64,000 bases of DNA from Paenarthrobacter sp. DKR-5 (GCF_018531425.1 NZ_JAHBOI010000002.1:248001-312000), one strand, 5' to 3'; counted from the first letter of the stretch, positions 47,159-56,195 are shown. Notes: generated by a model not told the origin, from the sequence alone. A program made the numbers and translations.

Positions 47159-48362
47159 ACCGGGGTTCCGGGGGCGACGGGGGTTCCTGGGGCTCCGGAA
47201 GTTCCGGGGGCTCCCAGCCGGCCGCGGCGACCCACTGCTGCAGGGCCGGGGCCGCAACGTCAGAGAACCAGCGGTCCTTCTCCGCCGCATAACCGGACAC
47301 GTCCGGATCCCCCGCATGTGCCGCTGCGAGGCGCTGCTTCAGCTCCTGGTAGTCCCGCAGGGCGGCGGATTCGGACCGGAGCCAGTCGCGGAACGAGAGG
47401 GCGCTGAGCCAGCCCGGGGAGTCCTGCACCCGCACGAGCGCGTTGACCGCCCGGCCCGGGTCAGCTCCCCCGTGCTGCCGCTCCCCTCCTGCTCCGGGCC
47501 GGCGCGGGAAGCCGGCCCGGGCGAAATCCGCAGCGGCAGCGTCGGCCGCCTCGAGGGAGGCCACCGCGACCTGCAGGTCGATCACGTCCCGGGCGGCCAG
47601 GCCCGGCACCGCCGTCGAGCCCACGTGGTCCACGCGCAGCACGGTGTCCGGCGCCGCAGCCCTGAGCCGTGCGGCGAGCCGCGCTGCCTGCCCCTCCCAC
47701 TGCCGGTTGTGCTGCACCAGGACGGCGGGGCCGGGCCGCGCGGCGGCCACCGAGTGTTCCAGGTTACGTGCGAACGGCACGAGCCGGGAGGCCCAGAGCC
47801 GGTCGACCTGCTCCAGCGCCGCCTCCAGCGGCCCGTCGTTGCGGATCATGACGTCGGCCGCGGCGCGGCGTTGCTCATCCGTGGCCTGCGCCCGGATCCT
47901 CGCCACTGCATCGGCCTCGGTCATCCCCCGCGCTGTGCGCATGCGCCGCACCCGTTCCTCGACGGGTGCGTCCACGACCACCACGAGGTGGAACTGCGCC
48001 CCCTGGCCGGTCTCGACCAGCAGCGGAATGTCCTGCACGACGACGGAGCCGCGGGGAGCTGCGGCCAGACGCCGCGCTGCCTCCGTCCGCACCAGGGGAT
48101 GCACAATGGCGTTCAGTGCCTCGCGCCTGGCGTCGTCGCCGAAAACGAGGCCGCCCAGCACCGCCCGGTCGAGCGAGCCGTCGGGGCGGAGCACCTGCGG
48201 GCCGAACTCAGCGACCACGGCAGCCAGGCCGCGGGTTCCGGGTTCGACGACTTCGCGCGCAATCACGTCCGCGTCGATGAGCACGGCACCGAGTTCCTTG
48301 AAGCGGGACGCCACCGCCGACTTGCCCGAAGCGATCCCGCCGGTGAGTCCTATCTTCAGCAC
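47145..48362 (-). CDS. coaE: Dephospho-CoA kinase fused to GrpB/UPF0157 domain
   Basis: A 405-residue protein whose N-terminal about 200 residues are dephospho-CoA kinase (P-loop GLTGGIASGKSAVA, residues 6-19; GAVLIDADVIARE). It catalyses the last step of coenzyme A synthesis. The C-terminal half is a GrpB/UPF0157 domain (VDHVGSTAVPGLAARDVIDLQV; FRDWLRSES), the same fusion as in Mycobacterium. The usual stretch with W-x-K-R-x-H before DPGR is reduced to about 12 residues here. GTG at 48362 has TAGACT 6 nt upstream (leaderless). Proline-rich tail. Confidence 0.93.
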   Translation of the reverse strand: MLKIGLTGGIASGKSAVASRFKELGAVLIDADVIAREVVEPGTRGLAAVVAEFGPQVLRPDGSLDRAVLGGLVFGDDARREALNAIVHPLVRTEAARRLAAAPRGSVVVQDIPLLVETGQGAQFHLVVVVDAPVEERVRRMRTARGMTEADAVARIRAQATDEQRRAAADVMIRNDGPLEAALEQVDRLWASRLVPFARNLEHSVAAARPGPAVLVQHNRQWEGQAARLAARLRAAAPDTVLRVDHVGSTAVPGLAARDVIDLQVAVASLEAADAAAADFARAGFPRRPGAGGERQHGGADPGRAVNALVRVQDSPGWLSALSFRDWLRSESAALRDYQELKQRLAAAHAGDPDVSGYAAEKDRWFSDVAAPALQQWVAAAGWEPPELPEPQEPPSPPEPRSNGR

Positions 48363-48368
48363 GGTGCC

Positions 48369-48395
48369 AGTCTAGAGGCCCGCTCCGCGTATCCT
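48369..48395. promoter_or_regulatory. Divergent leaderless promoters of coaE and yigZ
   Basis: In the 39-nt gap between divergent start codons, the minus strand has TAGACT (48369-48374) 6 nt before coaE GTG, and the plus strand has TATCCT (48390-48395) 6 nt before the yigZ GTG. Both genes therefore seem to lack leaders. Confidence 0.55.
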
Positions 48396-48401
48396 GTGGC
48401 G

Positions 48402-49088
48402 GTGACAATTTCCGGGTCCGCGCCAAGCAGCTACACGGTGTTGCGCCCGGGACCGGACGTCCGGAGCGAGCTGGAGGTGAAGCGTTCCCGCTTCATCACC
48501 GTGCTGCGCCGCACGCAGTCGGAGGACGGCGCACGGGCGCTCGTCGCGGAGTTGCGCAAGGAGTTTCACGACGCACGGCACCACTGCTCCGCGTTCGTGC
48601 TCGGTCCGGACCGCGCAGTGCAGCGGGCCAGCGACGACGGCGAGCCGTCCGGCACGGCAGGTCAGCCGATGTTGGACGCGCTGCTCCGCCGCCGGACGCC
48701 GTCCGGAAACGCGGACCTCAGCGATGTCACGGCGGTCGTGGTGCGTTACTTCGGCGGTGTACTGCTGGGCGCAGGCGGCCTGGTCCGCGCGTATTCGGAG
48801 GCGGTGTCATCCGCCCTGGACGCCGCGCCGCTGTTGACGCGCCGGCGCCTGAAGCTGGCCCGCGTGGCGGTTCCTCCCGCGGAGGCGGGCAAGCTCGACA
48901 ACGAGCTCCGCTCCTGGGGCGTGGCCGTAACGGAGGCGGATTACGGTCCTTCCGCGACCACGCTCACGGTCGCGGTTGCGGACACCGAGGCGGCCTGGCG
49001 GGAATTCGAGGAGCGCCTCGCTGCGCTCGGCGCCGGCAGGTTCAGCGCGGACCCGGCCGGGCAGGACTGGGTCGACCTGCCCGGCTGA
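48402..49088 (+). CDS. YigZ/IMPACT-family protein
   Basis: A 228-residue member of the YigZ (UPF0029/IMPACT) family. The N-terminal block KRSRFITVLRRTQSEDGARAL, RHHCSAFVLG, SDDGEPSGTAGQPML, then VTAVVVRYFGGVLLGAGGLVRAYSEA (split in this text at FGGVLLGAGGL) is the conserved fold. A C-terminal ferredoxin-like half follows. Proposed to bind RNA or translation factors; its bacterial role is unclear. GTG at 48402 is chosen by the leaderless spacing. A GTG at 48396 is an alternative. Confidence 0.88.
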   Translation: MTISGSAPSSYTVLRPGPDVRSELEVKRSRFITVLRRTQSEDGARALVAELRKEFHDARHHCSAFVLGPDRAVQRASDDGEPSGTAGQPMLDALLRRRTPSGNADLSDVTAVVVRYFGGVLLGAGGLVRAYSEAVSSALDAAPLLTRRRLKLARVAVPPAEAGKLDNELRSWGVAVTEADYGPSATTLTVAVADTEAAWREFEERLAALGAGRFSADPAGQDWVDLPG

Positions 49089-49117
49089 GCCGCCGCAGCC
49101 AGGCTGAAGGCGCGGTG

Positions 49118-49306
49118 CTAGCGGTAGTCGTCCTCCGGACGTTCGCGTTCCGGAGCCCGCGGTCCGTCGTTCGCACCTTCGGGCCGGCCGTCGTCGCCGG
49201 TTGCAGGGGGCAGCGCGTCCTTGTCGCCCTCGCCGCCCCGCGGCGTGGGGATCTCATCGGACGGCTCGGGGCTGCCGTAGCCGCCCTCGCCGATATCTTC
49301 GCTCAT
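49118..49306 (-). CDS. Small acidic disordered protein (62 aa)
   Basis: A 62-residue, strongly hydrophilic product rich in Glu, Asp, Gly and Pro (MSEDIGEGGYGSPEPSDE at the start), with no hydrophobic core. GAGAGGAG precedes the ATG at 49306 at a suitable distance, which supports it being translated. No family recognised. It sits between yigZ and rpsA on the rpsA strand. Confidence 0.55.
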   Translation of the reverse strand: MSEDIGEGGYGSPEPSDEIPTPRGGEGDKDALPPATGDDGRPEGANDGPRAPERERPEDDYR

Positions 49307-49421
49307 GCCGGTCTCCTCTCGCGCGGGGTGTTTCCCCGTCCTGTCGAACCTAGTTCAGAACGGCGACGCACGGAAGGTCATAAGGGAGCTTATTATCGGC
49401 GGATGTTTCGTCGCGGGAACG

Positions 49422-49457
49422 CCGAAGGGCCCCCGCCGTACAGTGGGGGCCCTTCGG
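49422..49457 (-). terminator. rpsA terminator hairpin
   Basis: Perfect 13-bp stem: CCGAAGGGCCCCC (49422-49434) with GGGGGCCCTTCGG (49445-49457), 10-nt loop, about 40 nt after the rpsA stop codon. GC-rich with no long U run, as is common in this group. Confidence 0.75.
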
Positions 49458-49498
49458 TGCAAAGGTCCTGTCAGGCGTCCGGGGACGCCGGGACAGAA

Positions 49499-50968
49499 TT
49501 AGTTGCCGGTCAGCTTCTCGCGCAGAGCGGCGAGGGCCTCGTCGGACGCCAGGGTGCCGGCCTCGGCAGCCGGAGCCTCGGAGGAGTAGCTGGTCGCAGC
49601 CGACTCGCCGGCTCCGCCGCCGGCAGCAGCGGCGTCTTCCTCGGCGTGCTGGGCAACCTGCTTCTTGTGGGCTTCCCAACGGGCCTGGGCGTCGGCGTAC
49701 TGAGCTTCCCACGCGGCGCGCTGCGCCTCGTAGCCCTCGAGCCATTCGTTCGACTCGGGGTCGAAGCCTTCGGGGTACTTGTAGTTGCCCTCTTCGTCGT
49801 ACTCGGCAGCCATGCCGTACAGAGCCGGGTCGAACTCGGTGCTGTCGGCGTCCACGCCCTCGTTCGCCTGCTTCAGCGACAGGGAGATGCGCCGGCGCTC
49901 GAGGTCGATGTCGATGACCTTGACGAACAGCTCGTCGCCCACCGAAACGACCTGCTCGGCCAATTCGACGTGGCGCTGGGCCAGCTCGGAGATGTGCACG
50001 AGGCCCTCGATGCCGTCTTCGACGCGAACGAACGCACCGAACGGAACGAGCTTGGTGACCTTACCCGGAACAACCTGCCCAAGGGCGTGGGTGCGGGCGA
50101 AGGTCTGCCACGGATCTTCCTGCGTAGCCTTCAGCGACAGGGAGACACGCTCCCGGTCCAGGTCCACCTCGAGAACCTCGACGGTGACTTCCTGGCCGAC
50201 CTCGACAACCTCGGACGGGTGGTCGATGTGCTTCCAGGACAGCTCGGAGACGTGCACCAGACCGTCGACGCCACCCAGGTCCACGAAGGCACCGAAGTTG
50301 ACGATGGAGGACACGACGCCGGGACGGACCTGGCCCTTTTCCAGCTTGTTGAGGAACGTCGAGCGCACCTCGGACTGGGTCTGCTCGAGCCAGGCACGGC
50401 GGGACAGGACCACGTTGTTGCGGTTCTTGTCCAGCTCGATGATCTTGGCTTCGATCTGCTGACCGATGTACGGAGCCAGGTCGCGGACACGGCGCATCTC
50501 CACCAGGGAGGCGGGCAGGAAGCCGCGCAGGCCGATGTCCAGGATAAGACCACCCTTGACAACCTCGATGACGGTACCGGTGACGACGCCGTCTTCTTCC
50601 TTGACCTTCTCGATGTCGCCCCAGGCCCGCTCGTACTGAGCGCGCTTCTTGGAGAGGATCAGACGGCCTTCTTTGTCTTCCTTGGTGAGCACCAGGGCTT
50701 CGACCTGGTCGCCGACGGAGACAACGTCCCCGGGGTCCACGTCGTGCTTGATGGACAGCTCACGGGAGGGGATGACACCTTCGGTCTTGTAACCGATGTC
50801 GAGCAGAACTTCGTCGCGGTCAACCTTGACGACGGTGCCTTCGACCAGGTCACCGTCATTGAAGTACTTGATGGTGGCGTCGATGGCGGCGAGGAAGTCC
50901 TCGGCGGTACCAATGTCGTTGATCGCGACCTGCGGGGTACCGGGCTTCTCGGTGGTGGTGATGGTCAT
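49499..50968 (-). CDS. rpsA: 30S ribosomal protein S1
   Basis: A 489-residue RNA-binding ribosomal protein with four S1 (OB-fold) repeats of about 70 residues (roughly residues 34-105, 120-190, 207-278, 292-365), each ending in an S1 signature such as GKVTKLVPFGAFVRVEDGIEGLVHIS. An Ala/Glu-rich acidic C-terminal tail (about 395-489) follows, as in other actinobacteria. ATG at 50968 has GGAG about 10 nt upstream. A promoter lies about 120 nt upstream with a hairpin in the leader. Confidence 0.96.
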   Translation of the reverse strand: MTITTTEKPGTPQVAINDIGTAEDFLAAIDATIKYFNDGDLVEGTVVKVDRDEVLLDIGYKTEGVIPSRELSIKHDVDPGDVVSVGDQVEALVLTKEDKEGRLILSKKRAQYERAWGDIEKVKEEDGVVTGTVIEVVKGGLILDIGLRGFLPASLVEMRRVRDLAPYIGQQIEAKIIELDKNRNNVVLSRRAWLEQTQSEVRSTFLNKLEKGQVRPGVVSSIVNFGAFVDLGGVDGLVHVSELSWKHIDHPSEVVEVGQEVTVEVLEVDLDRERVSLSLKATQEDPWQTFARTHALGQVVPGKVTKLVPFGAFVRVEDGIEGLVHISELAQRHVELAEQVVSVGDELFVKVIDIDLERRRISLSLKQANEGVDADSTEFDPALYGMAAEYDEEGNYKYPEGFDPESNEWLEGYEAQRAAWEAQYADAQARWEAHKKQVAQHAEEDAAAAGGGAGESAATSYSSEAPAAEAGTLASDEALAALREKLTGN

Positions 50969-51014
50969 GTAGTAGGGGCTCCGATGTGGATAGTATGTCG
51001 GTCAGGCAGCCTCT

Positions 51015-51030
51015 CGCGGGCTGGCCCGCG
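51015..51030 (-). promoter_or_regulatory. Stem-loop in the rpsA leader
   Basis: Perfect inverted repeat CGCGGGCTGGCCCGCG (6-bp stem plus 4-nt loop) about 46 nt before the rpsA start codon, within the predicted 120-nt leader. Ribosomal protein S1 often controls its own mRNA, so this may take part, but that is unproven. Confidence 0.4.
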
Positions 51031-51093
51031 AACAATCCAAGGCATCCTGAATTAGTGGATTTGTTCTTGCCTGCACGCAATGCGCGCCCGTTT

Positions 51094-51123
51094 AGTCTAG
51101 TGCCGGAGCCCAAGCGGGGTCAA
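51094..51123 (-). promoter_or_regulatory. rpsA promoter
   Basis: -35 TTGACC (51118-51123) and -10 TAGACT (51094-51099) with an 18-nt spacer on the minus strand. Near-consensus, and about 120 nt upstream of the rpsA start codon. Confidence 0.6.
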
Positions 51124-51186
51124 AACCGGGCGCGTCCGTGCCGGCGGCCGGAACGGGCCCGTTCCGCCGGCGTCGGAACACCGGTC

Positions 51187-52512
51187 TCAGAAGTGGGTGC
51201 TGCAGAACGGCTGGCGCGAGGTGCTGAACAGCCGGTCCAGGGCCTCGACGCTGTCCCGCGTGCCCCGGATGCGCCCGGCGGCGGCCAGGTCGGACGCCCG
51301 GGCCGACCCGAGGTAGAGCGAGCCGAGCGCTGAAACGTCCAGGTCGACGTCGGCCGCCGAGCCTCCCGCGAGCCGCTCGACCTGCGCTTTGCCGCCGGCC
51401 GCCTCGATCCGGTAGGTGCCGTCGGCGATGCCGAGCTGGTCCCGCACCGAGATCGCCAGCGTGCCGTCGCCTTCATAGTGCCGGCCCTCCAGGGCGGTGA
51501 CCGGGTCGAGCACCCGCAGCCACAGGACATCGTCCCGCCCGGTCACCTTGTAGCCGCGCGCATCCCGCATCGCCCAGGGCAGCGGGTCCTGCTCGGGAGC
51601 GACGTCGTAGGTCACCCGGTCCACCAGGTCCACGCTGGCCAGGTACTGCCACAGACCGAGATAGCCGTCGTCGCTGGCGGCGATCAGGTCGATGACCTTC
51701 AGCGTCTGCGGCGACCGCTCCCAGCCGGCGAACTTGTAGGAGACATACCCGTCCACCGTGCCGTCGGCGTCGTAGTGCAGCGCCGCCCGGACGGCCTTGT
51801 CGCCTTCGGGCTTCTCGTAGCTCCACGACCCGGAGACCCTGTGCCGGTAGGCGTCCTGCCGGCCCACGGAACCGAGGGTGCGGGAGTGGAAGGCTTCGAA
51901 GACCTGCGGGGCGAGGTCGAGGAGCACGCCGGCCTCGGCGACTTCGACGGTCCCGGCGGGCGCCGCGTGCAGCGCGAACTTCGGGCTTGTGTCCACCTCG
52001 ATCCGGCGGGTGAACGTGGCGGCCCCGAATCCGAACCGGCCGTAGATCGTCGCCTCGGACGCCGTCAGGGCCGCCATCGGACGGCCGCTGCGGCGGGCGC
52101 GGACCAGGTCCTCGGTGATCATGCGCCGAAGCAGCCCGCGCCGGCGGTGCGTCGCGCGGACCGTCACAGCCGTGATCAGGTGCGCGTCCAGCAGACGGCC
52201 CGCCCCGGTGTTGATGGTGCTGCGGTGGCTGCCGTAGGTGGCGACCGGGCGGCCCGGGTGCCAGGAGCCGGCGGGAGCGGACTCCGCGTAGGTCCCCCAC
52301 AGCATCCGGCCGTCCTCCTGCTCGGAGGCCGCCATCTTGAGCAGGGCCTCGTCATCGAGCACCCCGTCGTGGAAGCCGAACGCTGCCGCCTGCACCCAGT
52401 CGGCGACCTCCGCCGGCACCGCTCCGCCCTCCACATGGACAGGGAAGGAGCGGATCTCGTAGGGGAAAGCGTCTGACGGCGGCACGATGGTTTCAATCAC
52501 GGTTTCGGTCAC
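51187..52512 (-). CDS. Eis-like GNAT acetyltransferase
   Basis: A 441-residue protein with the three-part Eis architecture: N-terminal GNAT (acetyl-CoA motif VTVRATHRRRGLLRRMI near residues 115-131), a second GNAT-like unit and a C-terminal sterol-carrier-like region. It ends in Phe (CSTHF), as in Eis, where the terminal carboxylate is catalytic. Eis proteins acetylate amines, including aminoglycosides, at several positions. GTG at 52512 was chosen. A -10-like TATGCT is 8 nt upstream. The substrate here is unknown. Confidence 0.85.
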   Translation of the reverse strand: MTETVIETIVPPSDAFPYEIRSFPVHVEGGAVPAEVADWVQAAAFGFHDGVLDDEALLKMAASEQEDGRMLWGTYAESAPAGSWHPGRPVATYGSHRSTINTGAGRLLDAHLITAVTVRATHRRRGLLRRMITEDLVRARRSGRPMAALTASEATIYGRFGFGAATFTRRIEVDTSPKFALHAAPAGTVEVAEAGVLLDLAPQVFEAFHSRTLGSVGRQDAYRHRVSGSWSYEKPEGDKAVRAALHYDADGTVDGYVSYKFAGWERSPQTLKVIDLIAASDDGYLGLWQYLASVDLVDRVTYDVAPEQDPLPWAMRDARGYKVTGRDDVLWLRVLDPVTALEGRHYEGDGTLAISVRDQLGIADGTYRIEAAGGKAQVERLAGGSAADVDLDVSALGSLYLGSARASDLAAAGRIRGTRDSVEALDRLFSTSRQPFCSTHF

Positions 52513-52579
52513 AAGGACCGAGCATAGCCATGCCCGCGGCAGGACCGCACCCCCTGCTTGATGGTGCGAGGATGGCCCG

Positions 52580-53323
52580 GTGGGAAACTCGACACTGCTG
52601 AACACCGGTCCGGTCAGCTGGCTGCTGCTGGCGGCCCTGCTCGCCGTGGCGGCAGCCGTCAGCCGCGTTGCCCTCAACGGCCGCGTCCGGGATGTGCTGC
52701 TCGCCGGTGTGCGGGCGTTGGTGCAGCTCGGAGTCGTCGCCCTCGTAATCGCGCAGCTGACCGGGCACCCTGGAGTCGGGCTGCTGTTCGTGGCGTTGAT
52801 GTTCCTCGTGGCCTCCTACACCTCCGGACGCCGTGTGGATGCAGCACGCTGGTGGCTCGCGGGCCTGCCGGTCGCGGCGGGCGCCCTGCCTGTGGGGCTG
52901 GCGATGTTCGCCACCGGGGTGCTCCCGTGGAACGCCTTGGCGCTCATCGCAGTGCTGGGCCAGCAGATTGGCGGGGCGATGACGGCGACCACGCTTTCGG
53001 GCCGGCGGACCCTCGCCGAACTCGCGGTGCGCCGCGGCGAGGTTGAAGCCGCCGTCGCCCTCGGGTTCCAATGGCGGGAGGCGCGGACCCTGGTCGCCAG
53101 GGATGTCGCAGGCGAGTCGCTGGTCCCGCTCCTGGACCAGACGCGCACCGTCGGCACTGTCACGCTCCCCGGCGCCTTCGTGGGGTTGATTCTCGGCGGC
53201 GCCAGCCCGCTGGACGCCGGGCTCATCCAGCTGCTGGTGCTCATTTCGCTGCTCGCCGTCTACGCCATCGCCGCAGCTGTCGCCCAGCGGCTGTGCACCG
53301 CCGGCGCCTGGCGCAGCCGCTAG
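52580..53323 (+). CDS. FetB/UPF0014 family ABC permease
   Basis: A 247-residue membrane protein with about seven helices and the UPF0014 pattern (LGQQIGGAMTATTLSGRRTL and TLPGAFVGLILGGASPLDA). E. coli FetB works with FetA to export iron. The matching ATP-binding subunit gene is not adjacent, so its partner must be elsewhere or absent. GTG at 52580 has GAGG 8 nt upstream. Convergent with polA, with a hairpin between. Confidence 0.87.
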   Translation: MGNSTLLNTGPVSWLLLAALLAVAAAVSRVALNGRVRDVLLAGVRALVQLGVVALVIAQLTGHPGVGLLFVALMFLVASYTSGRRVDAARWWLAGLPVAAGALPVGLAMFATGVLPWNALALIAVLGQQIGGAMTATTLSGRRTLAELAVRRGEVEAAVALGFQWREARTLVARDVAGESLVPLLDQTRTVGTVTLPGAFVGLILGGASPLDAGLIQLLVLISLLAVYAIAAAVAQRLCTAGAWRSR

Positions 53324-53351
53324 CGCTGCCGCCCACACGCGCCCGGCAGCG
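53324..53351. terminator. Hairpin between convergent fetB-like gene and polA
   Basis: Arms CGCTGCCG (53324-53331) and CGGCAGCG (53344-53351) pair perfectly with a 12-nt loop. It begins on the base after the permease stop codon and ends 9 nt before the polA stop. Confidence 0.55.
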
Positions 53352-53360
53352 GCCCGGAGG

Positions 53361-56192
53361 CTAGTGCCCCGCCTCGTGCCAGCTGGAGCCGATGCCGACC
53401 GACACGTCCAGCGGGACCGACAGGTCAGCGGCCCCGGCCATCTGCTCCCGCACGAGGGCCTCGACGGCGGCGCGTTCGCCGTCGGCCACCTCAAGGACGA
53501 GTTCGTCATGGACCTGCAGCAGCATCCGTGAGGCGAGCCCCTCGCCCCGCAGTGCGGCATCCACGCCCAGCATCGCGCGCTTGATGATGTCCGCGGCCGA
53601 GCCCTGGATCGGGGCGTTCAGGGCCATCCGCTCGGCCATTTCCCGCAGCTGCCGGTTGTCGCTCGACAGGTCCGGCAGGTACCGGCGCCGGCCCTCGATG
53701 GTCGAGGTGTAGCCGTCAATGCGTGCCTGCTCGACGACGGAGCGCAGGTAGTCACGGACCGCGCCGAACCGCTCGAAGTAGTCACGCATCAGGGTGCGGG
53801 CCTCGTCCACCGGGATGTTGAGCTGCTTGGAAAGACCGAACGAGCTCAGCCCGTACACGAGGCCGTAGGACATCGCCTTGACCTTGGACCGCATGGCGCT
53901 GGTCACGTCTTCGGGCGCCACGTTGAAGATGTGCGCGCCGACGAACCGGTGCAGGTCCTCCCCGTCGCGGAAGGCCTGGATCAGCGCCTCGTCCCCGGAA
54001 AGGTGGGCCATGATCCGCATTTCGATCTGCGAGTAGTCCGCCGTCAGGAGCGTGTCGTAGCTGCGGTCGCTGTCCTTGCCCACCACGAACACCTCGCGGA
54101 TGCGCCGGCCTTCCTCGCTGCGGATAGGGATGTTCTGCAGGTTCGGGTTCGTGGAGGAAAGACGTCCCGTCGCCGCGACGTTCTGCACGTAGGTGGTGTG
54201 GATTCTGCCGTCGTCGGCGATGGACTTCTGCAGCCCTTCGACGGTCTGCCGCAGTTTGGTGGCGTCCCGGTAGGTCTGCAGCTGCACCAGGAACGGGTGT
54301 CCCGTCTTTTGCAGCAGGTCCGCCAGCGCGTCGGAGTCCGTGGAGTAGCCGGTCTTGATTTTCTTGGTCTTCGGCATGCCGAGTTCGTCGAACAGCACCG
54401 TTTGCAGCTGCTTGGGTGAGCCAAGGTTCAGCTCGTGCCCGATCAGACCGAACGCTTCAGCCTGGGCGGCGTCGATGGTGGCGGTGAAGTCCGCCAGCAG
54501 CCGGTCCAGTTTCTCCGCCGACACGGCGATCCCGGCCAGCTCCATCCGGGCAAGAACCTCCGAGAGAGGCAGTTCCAGGGAGGTCAGCAGCGATGCGGCG
54601 TTGCGTTCCTCCAGCTGCCCGGCGAAGTAGTCGCTCAGCCGGAGCACCACCGCGGCCTCGTGCACCGCGTCGCGGACCCGCTGACCCTCCCCTTCCAGCG
54701 CCAGCTCAAGCTGGCCGGCCGCCGCCGGGGCCGCCTTGACGGTGAGGCGCAGGTGGTACTGGGCAAGGTCCGGCAGGTCGTAGCTGCGCCGGTCCGGCTG
54801 GATCAGGTACGCCGACAGGGACGTGTCATCGACGACGCCGGCCAGCGGCAGGCCCCGGCCATGCAGCGCCTTGAGCGCCCGCTTGAACTCGTGGATCACC
54901 TTCGGGCTCTCCTGGTCCCCCAGCCAGGCAGCGAGCACGGCATCGGCGTCGGCGTCCAGGGAACCGAGCTCCACGAATCCCGCCGTGTGGCCGTGCACGA
55001 GGGCGATGCCGGTGGCATCCTCCCAGACAGTGCCCGGGTCGGTGAGCAGGGCCAGGGCGGTGCGGGCTCCGGCGGCAGCCTCGAAGAAGGCCTTCAGCTC
55101 GGCCGCTGTCCCGAGCGCGGCGTGCTCGCCGACTTCCAGCTCCTCGTCCCCGGCAGCCTGGTCCTCGTCGCCGAAGAGGGTGATCAGCCGGGCGCGCAGG
55201 GTCTTGAACTGCAGCGAATCGAACAGTTCCTCAACGGCATCCCGGTCCGGGCGGGTAGCGGCCAGGTCATTGAGGGCGTAGGGCAGCGGCAGGTCCCGCT
55301 CCAACCGGTTCAGCTGGCGGTTGCGCTTGACGGAGTCGACATGCTCCCGCAGCGCGTCCCCTACCTTTCCTCCGATGTCCTGCAGGTGTTCCAGGACGCC
55401 TTCGAGGCCGCCGTACTTGTTGATCCATTTCGCGGCGGTTTTGGGCCCGACGCCGGGAACGCCCGGAAGATTGTCAGCCGACTCCCCCACCAGGGCGGCG
55501 AGGTCGGAGTAGCGGTCCGGAGTGACGAAGTACTTCTCTTCGATCGCGGCGGCGTCGAGCCGCGGAAGGTCCGTGACGCCCTTGCGCGGGTAGAGCACGG
55601 TGACATTGTCGTTGATCAGCTGGAACGAATCCCGGTCCCCGGAGACAACGAGCACCTCGTAGCCGGCCTCGTCCCCGCGGGTCGCCAGCGTTGCGAGGAT
55701 GTCGTCGGCCTCGTGCCCTTCGACGGTGATGGTCGGGATGTTCATGGCCGCCATCACCTTGATGATCAGGTCCACCTGGCCGGCGAACTCGGACGGCGTC
55801 TTGGCGCGGCCGGCCTTGTATTCCGAATACGACTCCGAGCGCAGCGTCGGGGTGTCAAGGTCGAACGCAACGGCCACGTGGGTGGGCTGCTCGTCCCGGA
55901 GCAGGTTGATCAGCATGGAGGTGAAACCGTAAACGGCGTTGGTGTGCTGCCCGGAGTCGGTCGAGAAGTTTTCGACCGGCAGCGCGTAAAAGGCACGGTA
56001 CGCCATTGAGTGGCCGTCCAGCACCAGCAGCCGAGGCCGGGGACCCTCGACGGCGGCTTCCGCTTCTGCGGCGGAGTCTGCCCCGGGGACCGGCTCCGGA
56101 CCGCCCGCCACGTCAGCGGCCAGGTTCGCCTCAGGGGTTGTTTCGGGCGCGGGCGCAGGGGTGGATTCGGCCAGTTTGGTAGTTTCACTCAC
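53361..56192 (-). CDS. polA: DNA polymerase I
   Basis: A 943-residue three-domain repair/replication polymerase. The 5'-nuclease domain (about residues 45-335) begins LLVLDGHSMAYRAFYALP, with VSGDRDSFQLI further on. The middle domain (about 365-540) lacks the DxE proofreading residues (ALALLTDPGTVWEDA replaces the usual FDTET), so it is probably inactive. The polymerase domain has DYSQIEMRIMAHLS (motif A), a motif B-type RSKVKAMSYGLVYGLSSFGLS and QVHDELVLEV (motif C). GTG at 56192 gives MSETTKLAES. TAGGCT is 7 nt upstream, so leaderless. Confidence 0.97.
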   Translation of the reverse strand: MSETTKLAESTPAPAPETTPEANLAADVAGGPEPVPGADSAAEAEAAVEGPRPRLLVLDGHSMAYRAFYALPVENFSTDSGQHTNAVYGFTSMLINLLRDEQPTHVAVAFDLDTPTLRSESYSEYKAGRAKTPSEFAGQVDLIIKVMAAMNIPTITVEGHEADDILATLATRGDEAGYEVLVVSGDRDSFQLINDNVTVLYPRKGVTDLPRLDAAAIEEKYFVTPDRYSDLAALVGESADNLPGVPGVGPKTAAKWINKYGGLEGVLEHLQDIGGKVGDALREHVDSVKRNRQLNRLERDLPLPYALNDLAATRPDRDAVEELFDSLQFKTLRARLITLFGDEDQAAGDEELEVGEHAALGTAAELKAFFEAAAGARTALALLTDPGTVWEDATGIALVHGHTAGFVELGSLDADADAVLAAWLGDQESPKVIHEFKRALKALHGRGLPLAGVVDDTSLSAYLIQPDRRSYDLPDLAQYHLRLTVKAAPAAAGQLELALEGEGQRVRDAVHEAAVVLRLSDYFAGQLEERNAASLLTSLELPLSEVLARMELAGIAVSAEKLDRLLADFTATIDAAQAEAFGLIGHELNLGSPKQLQTVLFDELGMPKTKKIKTGYSTDSDALADLLQKTGHPFLVQLQTYRDATKLRQTVEGLQKSIADDGRIHTTYVQNVAATGRLSSTNPNLQNIPIRSEEGRRIREVFVVGKDSDRSYDTLLTADYSQIEMRIMAHLSGDEALIQAFRDGEDLHRFVGAHIFNVAPEDVTSAMRSKVKAMSYGLVYGLSSFGLSKQLNIPVDEARTLMRDYFERFGAVRDYLRSVVEQARIDGYTSTIEGRRRYLPDLSSDNRQLREMAERMALNAPIQGSAADIIKRAMLGVDAALRGEGLASRMLLQVHDELVLEVADGERAAVEALVREQMAGAADLSVPLDVSVGIGSSWHEAGH

Positions 56193-56195
56193 AGG

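Noticed and set aside
44961-49088. A 1375-codon plus-strand open frame
   Set aside because: Its first about 3.4 kb is the antisense of uvrB and coaE; only the last 687 nt (from 48402) is a real gene (yigZ).
49341-49360. A TCGAAC...GTTC-like pair near 49345, considered as a second LexA box
   Set aside because: Half-sites are separated by 3 nt instead of 4 and one flank is mismatched; it is also not near a start site.
49115-51055. A 646-codon plus-strand open frame opposite rpsA
   Set aside because: Composition and lack of a ribosome-binding site show it to be a shadow of rpsA; rpsA has four recognisable S1 domains.
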